From positions 329,976,177-330,040,176 of the forward strand of contig NC_090448.1 of the NCBI RefSeq assembly GCF_031143425.1: a stretch of 64,000 nt of DNA, in the 5' to 3' direction. Below, in pieces: positions 1-7,643 of this stretch (position 1 is the first letter of the stretch; the number at the start of each line of letters is the position of its first letter). Source of the stretch: Pleurodeles waltl. Taxonomy: Eukaryota; Chordata; Amphibia; Caudata; Salamandridae. Both the position numbers and the translations under genes were made by a program. The notes below the pieces were generated by a model. It made no database searches. It was not told the DNA's origin and was given only the letters and a program-made list of their open reading frames with translations.

Positions 1-497
1 GAAATATCGTACTGAATCAGATCGGCTGCCAAATGATAAGCCTTCGTACACGTTGAGAGATGCTATTAACAGAATTTCAGAAGAAAGTATGAAAACTGCT
101 ATTCTCTTGGATGAAGCTCACAATTTGTTAGATGCTCTCTTGACAATTTCATACGAAATCAAATTATCCGCTTTGCTCCCCTAGTTTATAAGCAGGTATT
201 TAAAGATGTGCTGGAGGCAGTTTGCATGTTGGGAGAGCTGGGAGACTGGAATAAACCTGAGAGAGCCTTGAGATCTGAGGGTCGCCCATATAATCACAGA
301 GTATCTAGGAGAGACATGTTTATTGCATTACTGAAGGATGGTGTCAACAAGGAGCAGATTGACGGTATATATACTAAAAGCTTGTGGGAGATGTAGTGCA
401 AGAAAAGGCAGGACAGAAAGGAAGGCAGCAGGAAAGTTAAGAAGCAAGATGATAAACGAGTGAATCGGGGCCAGCCACAGACGCAGGAAGACAGAAA
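1..497 (+). pseudogene. gag remnant (C-terminal part) of ERV-L-like provirus
   Basis: The stretch upstream of the protease reads as broken coding sequence in shifting frames. The clearest pieces are an open run from base 2 to about 180 and another at 208-396 ending in KSLWEM. It is followed by a Lys/Arg/Gln-rich tail and no Cys-His zinc knuckle, which fits class III (ERV-L type) Gag. The assignment rests mainly on its position directly before a retroviral protease; I cannot name Gag domains with certainty. Stops and frame changes show that it is dead. The 5' LTR and the start of gag lie outside the window. Confidence 0.45.
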
Positions 498-930
498 ATG
501 ATTTCTTCACGATCGAAAGAGGAGAAAGATTTGGACAGCGAGTGGTTAACTGCTGAAAGCAGGGAAAGAGAGGAATTTACTCGCAGATATGAAAACCTAT
601 ATCCAGACCTAACTTGGGCAAAAGTTGACCGGTTTATGTCAGATTAGGAAATAGACCAAGCTCTGGAACAGGGATGGGCTTGTAAAGATAACAGACCACA
701 TGTTGATTTAGAAATGCACAGGAAACACAAAAATGTGCAAAGGGTCCGGGCATTGGTCGACACCGGAGTGGAGGCCTCTTTAATTTACGAAAATCCAAAA
801 AAGTTTACCAGTCTGCACTACACCATCAAGGGTTGGATGGAAAACAAACCCCTGCCGTGCAAACTACTTTTCAGATGGAAATAGGAAGAACTCCAAAAAG
901 AGAATATACTGTTTGGTTTGTGCCCCCTCC
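498..930 (+). pseudogene. retroviral aspartic protease region (ERV-L-like pol start)
   Basis: From an ATG at 498 a frame runs through an acidic/basic leader (MISSRSKEERD-like start, then WLTAESREREEF) to a TAG at 645-647. It continues in the same frame into ALVDTGVEASLIY, with the catalytic Asp codon at 759-761. DTG followed by a hydrophobic S-L-I run is the retropepsin active-site signature. Retropepsins cut the Gag and Pol polyproteins during maturation and work as dimers. A stop follows the protease core near 880. The in-frame TAG and later stops make this a pseudogene. It lies between the gag remnant and the RT domain, the normal pro-pol order. Confidence 0.65.
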
Positions 931-981
931 TGCAATATATTCTGGGAATTGACATTCTAAAGGGGATGACTTTGTACTTGG

Positions 982-1392
982 ATGATGGTTGTTATCAATT
1001 TGGATCAAAGAGATAGATTTCAGTGGCAGCCTAAAGGGTGGGTCATCTGGAGATACCCCCCAGTGAAGGTGCCCCCAGCAACCAAGGTAATTTGTTTGAA
1101 ACAGTACCGTATTCCAGGAGGGCATGAGGAAATAAGTAAGACTATACAGGAGCTGATTGAGGCTGGTGTGTACGGTCCAGTCACCCCTGAATGGAATAAT
1201 CCTCTAGGGCCTGTGCGCAAACCAGACGGGCGCTATAGCATGACAGTTGATTACCGCGAGTTGAATAAATATACACCCCTTTTGACTGCCGTGGTCCCCG
1301 ACAACATCACTTTGATTGAAAGAATACAGAAACCTAAAGGGACCTGGTTTGCAATCATTGACATTGCCAATGCTTGTTTCACATACCTCTTA
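982..1392 (+). pseudogene. reverse transcriptase, N-terminal half (ERV-L-like), truncated
   Basis: The open frame carries the fingers and start of the palm of a retroviral RT. It has a QYRIPGG entry segment, then I-x-x-LIEAGV, then NNPLGPVRKPDGRY, then VDYRELNKYTPLL, and finally FAIIDIANACF, which is motif A with the first catalytic Asp. After NACF, near 1385, similarity stops abruptly. The YxDD motif, thumb and connection are missing, and the frame runs on through unrelated sequence to 1542. The rest of this element's pol resumes at 4716 with RNase H, so the RT palm was deleted or displaced when the antisense element arrived. The gene is non-functional. Confidence 0.85.
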
Positions 1393-1822
1393 TTTCAAAC
1401 AAAAAACATCAACACACAAAACACTATCAGCAAATCAGATTTGAATGACCAAAGCAATCACTGTAAAGCAATGGAAGTGGATAAACATATTGATCTCATA
1501 ACCTTTCACATCAGATACATCTACACAGAACAGTGTCTCTGAAATAGCAATTTGATGTAGCATGAGTTCTGCTCATGTAAAGGTGCACGGTCCACCTGAA
1601 AGGTTTGCTGGCAAAAGTCAGAGTTCCACACGAAAAAAACACAGACAGTTAACTGTTAAGGTTGCTTAGTTTCAGTGGAAGAATGTAATCAAACAAGTTG
1701 AATTTGAACTGAAGGCGCCAGTTGCGCAAAATGGATCCATGGTGCTTGTACTTTACTCAATCAGGTTCAGGTTGGAGGTTCGGTCCCTTCCCCGACCCCA
1801 CACTCACACACCCGAAGGGATA
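1393..1822. other. junction DNA between the two ERV-L-like copies
   Basis: No coding region is recognised. The part at about 1755-1822, read on the minus strand, resembles the bases just after dUTPase in the + strand copy (about 6440-6500): both have a CCCTTCGGG core followed by GTGTGGGGTCG or CTGTGGGGTCG and a GGGACCGA run. This part therefore belongs to the antisense provirus. The 3' LTR of the antisense provirus, expected here, is not seen: nothing resembles 3725-4715. The remaining ~350 bp are unassigned. Confidence 0.4.
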
Positions 1823-2251
1823 TCACACAGCACACTCATGGTCAGTGGCGAAACGTGGTAGGATCTGCAAAAGAAAAAAGTATGACTTTTCTTGCAAATA
1901 ACATTTATCATCTGAAATGTGCCCTTCCTCTTCCTTTCCCTGTTTTATAATCAGCAGGACGTTTTTGGGGCCCTTTGTTATGATTTCTGCAGGTTCTGGA
2001 GGGTCACTTGGGACTTCAACCAATACCTCAGCACTGAGGTTTTTATCTGCTGCACCACAGCTTCTCTTTCCTTGCACTGTCAGAAGGGCTGGGGCAGACT
2101 CCTTCTTTACCAAACCTCCATTCACTGCATTTTTGACAAGTTGGGCCATTCTGTCTCCAATTTGTATGAATGAATCAGATTATTTTCTAGTTATCAGCAT
2201 AATTTTGATTTCTATTTGGTAATCTGCAGCAATCACTCCCCCTAAAACCTG
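1823..2251 (-). pseudogene. dUTPase remnant of antisense ERV-L-like copy
   Basis: On the minus strand this region matches the dUTPase of the + strand copy (5906-6435). It has a VIAADYQIEIK stretch equivalent to motif 3 (VIDADYQGEIK), then GDRMAQLV as motif 4, a GGLVKKESAPALLTV linker and a decayed motif 5 (GKRSCGAADKN in place of GEGGFGPTDKN). dUTPase hydrolyses dUTP to dUMP and limits uracil incorporation during reverse transcription. Motifs 1 and 2 are missing because the sequence jumps directly from integrase into motif 3. A stop lies between motifs 3 and 4, and the glycine-rich loop is degraded, so there is no activity. Confidence 0.7.
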
Positions 2252-2473
2252 ATCAATTTGCCATATCTGTCCTGGTAACTTTCCTCTCTCCAATTGATCT
2301 CTGACTGTTTGTGGGACAGATTGCTGCACAGTTTTTATCAGATCTAGGGGAATGTGCATCTCTCTCATCTCTGCCCACCTGTAAGTGGCTTTTTCTCCCA
2401 GCTGTCCACATTTCTGGTGCACCCACTTAGCCATCCCCACTAACCCAGAATTCTGGGTGTACACTTCTCTCTC
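2252..2473 (-). pseudogene. integrase N-terminal zinc-binding fragment, antisense copy
   Basis: The minus-strand reading contains GMAKWVHQKCGQLGEKATYRW and HIPLDLIKTV, clearly the same domain as 5200-5330 on the + strand. The CPIC segment holding the two zinc-binding cysteines is deleted, and the whole DDE catalytic core is missing: the text runs to GQIWQID and then jumps into dUTPase. It keeps the Trp codon (QIWQID) that is a TGA stop in the + strand copy. This is an internally deleted derivative, not a working integrase. Confidence 0.75.
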
Positions 2474-2731
2474 TCAATTTTTCTCTTTAACATCTGCAAG
2501 GCAATTGAACCAGTTATGTACAAGCCTTGTGGAAAACCAAACGGCTAAACCATTGGCAGTGAACCAAGAATCAGTGTAAAAATGACACATCTCAAACAGC
2601 TCTTGCTTTAAAATCTGACACACATTGTACAACACTGTTCCTTCTCCTGTGCTAGAAAACAACTTTTCAGTCAATGAATCATTAGTCAAACAAACATGCT
2701 TTTTATCCTCAGGGGACACGAATTCAAATGG
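2474..2731 (-). pseudogene. RNase H fragment fused to gag, antisense copy
   Basis: The C-terminal 85 residues of a 265-residue minus-strand ORF match the RNase H of the + strand copy. The entry is PFEFVSPEDKKHV, then CLTNDSL where the other copy has WFTDSS (catalytic Asp changed to Asn), a shortened middle, then FYTDSWFTANGLAVW. The AELYG segment with the catalytic Glu is degraded (TVLYNV). The fragment is in frame with upstream gag-like sequence, so protease and RT have been cleanly removed. Confidence 0.7.
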
Positions 2732-3614
2732 TGCACTCAATTTCACTGGTGACTCTTTTACCTGTGGTACTCCCTGCACCCTCTCCACATCCTGAAAAGG
2801 GGCTTGTGACACCTGTTCATGTAGGGCTGCAGTGACTTTAGCCCTGTCTTGCAGGGGCACTCTTTTCTTCCCCTGTTCCTGATTTACATGTAAATCAGTG
2901 TTTCCCTCTTGCACTGCGCAGAAACCTAAAGTCTGAATTATTTCATTTGCCAAATCACAAGCGCGCAGCTGCTTATATTTTTTCCTAGTGACTTTATACC
3001 AAAGTGTTAGGATTTCACTCAGATGAGGGCTATACTGTTTCCAAAAATCAAACAAGCTAATGAAACTCGGCGTCTCTTGCTTAGTGCAAACAGTAAGAAA
3101 CTCTAAAATCTTTTGTTTTACTTGTGCCAGTAACTGCACATTTTGCGATGGTACCTCTGCCATGTAATTAATTTGTCTTTGCAGAAGCGGTCTGTAAATA
3201 ACATTCTGATCTCTGTTCTCAGTGTTATCAGTTAAGGAATGTACTTCAACTGCCAAAAAAACCCGGCACACACGGAGGCTCAGACTGGCTCACAGCTGTC
3301 TTAAACCCCTCATTACTGGAATGGGAAAAGCCAGATTCTTCTAAAACAGCAGTTTTATAGATTTCAGCATTATCTTGCATTAATGTGTTCTGGCTAATTT
3401 GCTCACATAAATTCTTATTTTCATGTTCTAACTGCCTACATCTCTCCTGCATTTTTCTGTAAGCAGATAAAAGTATCCAAACCCTTCTGTCAACAACAAA
3501 AGGAACATCATTGCTTTCAAAAGGCACATTTTCTAAATATGCTTTATCACAGCAAGAAAACATGTTTCTCACAGCACCATCAGGCAGTTTAACTTCACAT
3601 GCATTTTCAAACAT
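2732..3614 (-). pseudogene. gag region of antisense ERV-L-like element
   Basis: Two overlapping minus-strand frames cover this region. At 3246-3614 is a 122-residue start (MFENACEVKLPDG) with a coiled-coil-like stretch (MQERCRQLEHENKNLCEQI). From 3271 down to 2732 are about 180 residues including ISLFDFWKQYSPHLSEIL. Position identifies it as Gag: the ATG lies about 90 bp after the primer binding site and LTR. There is no Cys-His box, as in ERV-L-type Gag. A frameshift near 3250 separates the two pieces. I recognise no individual Gag domain with confidence beyond the coiled coil. Confidence 0.6.
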
Positions 3615-3703
3615 GGTCTGCTGTGCTTCTGTAATTCTCTAAACAACAAAAAAATAAATTACACTTTTAAATTGTGCACTTCCAATCTCCAATTTGACTC
3701 CCA

Positions 3704-3721
3704 ATCTTGCCGACTACGCCA
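3704..3721 (-). promoter_or_regulatory. primer binding site, tRNA-Ser type
   Basis: The + strand reads ATCTTGCCGACTACGCCA. This is the 3' end of vertebrate tRNA-Ser (AGA/TGA) including CCA, with one mismatch over 18 bases (T for C at the fourth base). On the minus strand it is therefore a primer binding site starting TGGCGTAGTCGG. It sits 3 bases inside the CA end of an LTR and about 90 bp before the gag start, as in a provirus. Basis: sequence plus known tRNA-Ser sequence. Confidence 0.8.
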
Positions 3722-3801
3722 TAATGTTCTGCTTTCCCTCTAATCTCATATCCGAGCTTACAGAACCTCTCTGGAATGCACATCTGAGTTTAAAGAAGAC
3801 A

Positions 3802-3807
3802 TTTATT
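3802..3807 (-). promoter_or_regulatory. LTR polyadenylation signal AATAAA
   Basis: TTTATT on the + strand is AATAAA on the minus strand. It lies about 150 bp after the TATA box and about 80 bp before the LTR end, the usual R-region position. Confidence 0.55.
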
Positions 3808-3954
3808 GTTATTAATTCTCCCCCACCCACAAGTTCCTGAGAGATGAAATTAGTAGATTGGAAGCACACGTTCAAAAGTAGTCGCAGCAATGAAAGCAAA
3901 ATATATCAAAGTGCTTCTCAGTTGCAATGTACACAGCAAATATAGGTGAAGACA

Positions 3955-3960
3955 TTTATA
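3955..3960 (-). promoter_or_regulatory. LTR TATA box
   Basis: TTTATA on the + strand is TATAAA on the minus strand. It lies between the U3 repeats and the AATAAA signal, so transcription would start near 3930 and run towards gag. Confidence 0.5.
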
Positions 3961-4378
3961 GCATAACTTCAAAGCAAAGCATAAAAGTCAAATTCATCAC
4001 CGTATGGGCAAGGCGGTAGGGCCTGTACTCAGCTTCATCTTTCTGGGGTCTCCAAGTTGATGACTCCGGTCAACTGCGAGAAAGAGATTTTCCACCCAAA
4101 CGGGAGACGGGCAACTGACGTCTAGTTCCCGTCTGAAGTCAAGCAGATTCAAATCTAACTCACTGTAGCCCAGAGTCATCCTTAAAAGCAAACTCAGTGT
4201 GAGAGCTGAATAACCTTGGAGAGGGCCAATTCTCCTGAGCTCCTTGTTCTCAGACTGGATTGCGAGATAAACACAAAATCTACGTGCTCTAATCAGCTAA
4301 GGTCTGGTGTGAAGAAAACAGCTTGGTCCATCTTGTGGAAAAACACAGCTTGGCTCATTTGTAATGTCTCAACTGCAA

Positions 4379-4625
4379 TGTCTAACTCCACGTTAAAGCC
4401 AATGGGCAGCTAACCTAAATATCAAATGTAATGTCTAATGTCATGTCAAAGCCAATAGGCAGCTTAGCTGAATATCTAATGTCATGTCAAAGCCAATAGG
4501 CAGCTAAACTGAATACAGAATGTAATGTCTAATGCCATGTCAAAGCCAATAGACAGCTGAACTGAATACAAAATGTAATGGCTAATGCCATGTCAAAGGC
4601 AATAGGCGGCTAAACTGAACAAAAC
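4379..4625 (-). repeat. about five ~50-bp tandem repeats in LTR U3
   Basis: About five imperfect units of 46-53 bp, each reading (on +) an ATGTCTAATG-like start, a CATGTCAAAGCCAATAGGCAG core and a CTGAATA-like end. Each core has CCAAT on the + strand, that is, an inverted CCAAT box for LTR transcription on the minus strand. Repeated U3 blocks of this kind commonly act as enhancers; that role is inferred here. Confidence 0.75.
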
Positions 4626-4715
4626 ATATAATGTGCTACTGGTGAACATTGAGCAACTAATATGCGCAGTGGTGAAACACAAAGTCATTGGTCAAACACA
4701 ATTAATAGCATCACA

Positions 4716-5034
4716 GCCATTTGAATCCTAGTCCCCTGAGGCTAGGAAGCATGTATGGTTTACGGATAGTTCAGCCAAGTATGTGGGGGCGAAAAGACAT
4801 TGGAAAGCAGTGTCATATAAATCTGTCACCAAGAAGTTATCTACTACAGGAGAAGGGAAGAGTAGTCAATATGCAGAGTTGTACGGTGTGTATCGGGCAC
4901 TGAAACAAGAATTACCTGGGACTGGTCACATTTATACTGATTCTTGGTCTACCGCCAATGGGTTAGCCACCTATCTTCCCACGTGGCATGCAAATAACTG
5001 ACAAATACATTCGAAGGAGGTATGGGGCAAAGAG
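4716..5034 (+). pseudogene. RNase H domain of + strand ERV-L-like provirus
   Basis: Translation resumes here after the antisense insertion: PFES, a stop, PEARKHVWFTDSSAKYVG, then KKLSTTGEGKSSQYAELYG and HIYTDSWSTANGLATYL. The three visible acidic positions of retroviral RNase H are present (D in FTDSS, E in AELYG, D in YTDSW). RNase H removes the RNA strand of the RNA/DNA hybrid during reverse transcription. In-frame stops occur at the start (TAG) and at 4999-5001 (TGA). The connection domain and the rest of RT are absent upstream. Confidence 0.8.
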
Positions 5035-5905
5035 TTGTGGCAAGAAATTTGGGAAATGTTAGAGCAAAGTACCATTACTGTGTATGATGTAGATGTCCTC
5101 TGTCCTACTGATTCACTAGAGTGCTGGTTCAATTCCCTTGCAGACGATAAAGCCAAAGTTCCAAATGCAAAAGTGGCAACACCAGATTCTGACTTTGTGG
5201 GGATGGCTAAGTGGGCGCACCAAAAATGTGGACACCTGGGAGAGAAAGCCACTAACAGTTGGGCAGAGATTAGAGGGATGCACATTCCCCTAGACTTCAT
5301 AAAAACTGTGATCATGCAATGTCCTATTTGTCAACACACACAAAAGAGATCTGTCTTGCAAACAGTCAAAGGTCAGTTGGGGATAGGGAAAATGCAGGGG
5401 CAGATATGACAAATTGATTACATTGGGCCACTACTGATTAGTCACGGGTGTCAATACGCTTACACGGTAGTGGACACTTATTCTGGTTACCCAATTGCCA
5501 CCCAGTACAACACTATAAAGACTCAGGACTTGTTATATTATGGAGTCCCACTCCAAGTCCAGAATAACAACGGGTCACATTTTAAAGGAAAATTGGTACA
5601 AGACTATTGTTTACAACACAATATTGAGTGGATTTATCACATTCTATATTATCCACAAGCTGCAGGACTGATTGAGAGAATGAACGGCTTGCTGAAAGCC
5701 CAGTTACGAAATCTATCAGATGGACCTGAAAAACTGGATAGAGTATTTAAATGAAGCCCTCCAAATCTTGAATAACAGACCACTGACAAATGCAGAGACT
5801 CCGCTAATGCGGATGTTAACCTCAGCATTACAGATACAACCCCGTGTGGCGACTAACACCATCATGTTTTGGGATATAAAACCAGGAGCCTTAGCTCCGT
5901 ACTGA
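5035..5905 (+). pseudogene. integrase of ERV-L-like provirus
   Basis: The zinc domain is HQKCGHLGEKATNSWAEIRG followed by CPICQ. The core has QIDYIGPL (first Asp), then NNNGSHF where other integrases have D-N-G (second catalytic Asp changed to Asn), then PQAAGLIERMNG with the catalytic Glu. The C-terminal part (ILNNRPLTNAETPL and WDIKPGALAPY) is in another frame, so there is a frameshift between 5715 and 5760. A TGA at 5407-5409 interrupts the domain border, where the antisense copy has Trp. Integrase joins viral cDNA to host DNA; this copy has lost an active-site residue as well as its frame. Confidence 0.88.
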
Positions 5906-6435
5906 GCCACACCAGAATCTGCAGGTCTTGATCTACATGCTGTAAAAGCTCACACATTGAAACCAAGAGACATGGCACTCTGTGTAACAGGTGTTGGAAT
6001 ACAGATTCCCCGGAGCATTTCGGATTGATAGCTCCCAGATCTGGGTTGGCACTTAAAGGTATTCAACTCTTTGTGGGGGTGGGAGTGATCGATGCAGACT
6101 ATCAAGGAGAAATCAAAACTATTCTCCTGAATAGTGGAGACACTGACTTGATAATACAATCTGGAGACAGAGTTGCACAGATTGTGATTATTCCAGTGTA
6201 TGGAGGAATAGTGAAAAAGGGGACTGCCCCAGCAGCTCTTACAGTGAGTGGGGAGGGAGGTTTTGGCCCAACTGACAAAAACCCTGGTGCTAAGGTGTGG
6301 GTAGAATCCCCAAATCATCCTCCAAAACCATCAGAAATCATAGCCAAGGACAAGGATAACATTTTGTTAATCATGACACCTAGGAAGGAGAGGTGGGAAC
6401 ATATACCAGCTGACACATATTATTTGCGAGAATAA
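5906..6435 (+). pseudogene. dUTPase encoded downstream of integrase
   Basis: All five trimeric-dUTPase motifs are readable: ESAGLDLHA (motif 1), APRSGLALKG (motif 2), GVIDADYQGEI (motif 3), SGDRVAQIV (motif 4) and GEGGFGPTDKN (motif 5, the glycine-rich loop). Motif 1 is in one frame and motifs 2-5 in another, with two stops around 6028-6033 between them, so one indel breaks the gene. The position after integrase is the known arrangement of ERV-L. It differs from beta-retroviruses (dUTPase before protease) and from lentiviruses (between RNase H and integrase). This placement is the main reason for calling the provirus class III. Confidence 0.88.
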
Positions 6436-7350
6436 TCATACTTGTGCTATGCGGTCTCCCTTCGGGCGTGTACCTGTGGGGTCGAGAGGGACCGAGAGCC
6501 CCCAGCTCCAAAATGATTAATCGACCACGCCGATCGGCACCTTTACTGCACTTGTGCCAGATGTGTCCAAACATATCCGGTCAAGTCGTACTCAACAGGT
6601 CGGATTTCTGTATGGCACCCATGCAAAGTAAGATGGATGTTATATCACCTGTCTGGTGGCCATTCTGACTCCGGCAAAAGTTTTACTCCACATTTTTAAT
6701 GTCACTAACAAAGATGGGGGACGTTCAAGAAAGTGATGTGTAATCCCATTTTAGTCCTTTCTTGCCAAGAAGTTGTGGATGAAAAGTGGGAACACTTTAT
6801 CAGTATTTGGCGGCCATCGCCGCGGTGGTAAGCGTTTTTTACTGCCAGTGTCATAATGAGGGCCTATGTTACTACAGAACTAATAAACATTGCAAACGAA
6901 TGAACAATGACATGTCTTGTCTTCACATGGTGACTGCTACTAATCACATCAAGCACGTTAAACTACCTATAGGATGGTTATTCTCTTGTGGAAATACAAC
7001 TTTTACATATATTCCTGCTAATTCAACTGGTGGACCGTGTACGTTTACATGATTAGGACTGATGATGTTTCCCTCTCATGCTGTACATTCTCTCTATCCA
7101 ATGGAAACAGTTCAATTAAGCGAGTATTGTGATTCTGAAATTCGATTATTATCTAAATCAGAATATATATCAGCTTAAGTGTTTCTCTTGTAGGAGTTCC
7201 ATGATTAGCTGTTGATAATACTCGAATGGTTAAAAACATCAACCAAACTCCTGTTCCTTTAGCTGAATTATTACTAGATATATACAAGGTACTAGAAAAG
7301 TTGCATTGCAGAACAGGGCCGCTATGGTATATGTGGCAGTGTGTTAACGT
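6436..7350 (+). pseudogene. env-like remnant after dUTPase
   Basis: Two env-like patches follow dUTPase. One at 6510-6668 has CPNISGQVVLNRSDFC (N-linked sites and cysteines). The other at 6865-7052 has LPIGWLFSCGNTTFTYIPAN and GGPCTF. Sequence resembling an Env surface/transmembrane junction continues, with stops and frame changes, through LLSKSEYIS and VSLVGVP at about 7130-7200 to about 7350. The C-G-N-T-T/Y-x-P-A-N and G-P-C-T pattern is typical of gamma-type Env. ERV-L elements usually lack env, so this is unusual. No fusion peptide or membrane anchor is clear. The first part of the open frame at 6786 is transposon sequence, not env. Confidence 0.5.
6800..6864. mobile_element. Harbinger terminal fragment inside env remnant
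   Basis: The segment ends in GTCATAATGAGGGCC and is preceded by GGCGGCCATCGCCGCGGTGG. It matches the right end of the Harbinger element at 21188-21254 nearly base for base. Only this end is found; no matching left end is visible upstream, so it is a truncated copy. Confidence 0.7.
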
Positions 7351-7643
7351 TCTATTTCAGTGCATCTCTTAGCCAAGGCACAAAACAATTGAAGGAGAAT
7401 AAGCTTTTGTTTTTTAAGCTTTTGATCCTCTAGCTCTGCCATTATTTTCCCCCAAAGGGGTTGAACATTGGGCAGTACCGTAACCTGTTAACAAAATTAG
7501 CCTGTGGGTCAATACACATAACACAAAGCTAAGATATTCTGTGTTCATCCTTTTTATAATACACAGGCTTAAATATGTGAAATGTAACATTTTGTGTTGC
7601 ATTAACTTAAAATTTACATAAACATGGTCTTCAGACACGTAGA
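7351..7643. other. unassigned spacer
   Basis: No gene or LTR was recognised here. The 3' LTR of the + strand provirus should lie in or near this stretch but I cannot identify it. Confidence 0.4.

Larger units (their letters stand above)
3725..4715 (-). mobile_element. 5' LTR of antisense ERV-L-like element
   Basis: Read on the minus strand, the LTR starts TGTGATGC at 4715 and ends GCAGAACA at 3725, followed by the primer binding site. U3 holds short tandem repeats with inverted CCAAT boxes (4379-4625) and a TATAAA at 3955-3960. R/U5 holds an AATAAA at 3802-3807. Length is 991 bp. The high-coordinate end abuts RNase H of the + strand provirus directly, so the antisense element lies inside the other one. 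No matching 3' LTR is visible at the low-coordinate side. Confidence 0.7.

Noticed and set aside
6786..6864. First part of the env-like ORF (MGTLYQYLAAIAAVVSV)
   Set aside because: These bases are the end of a Harbinger element; the apparent signal peptide is a coincidence.
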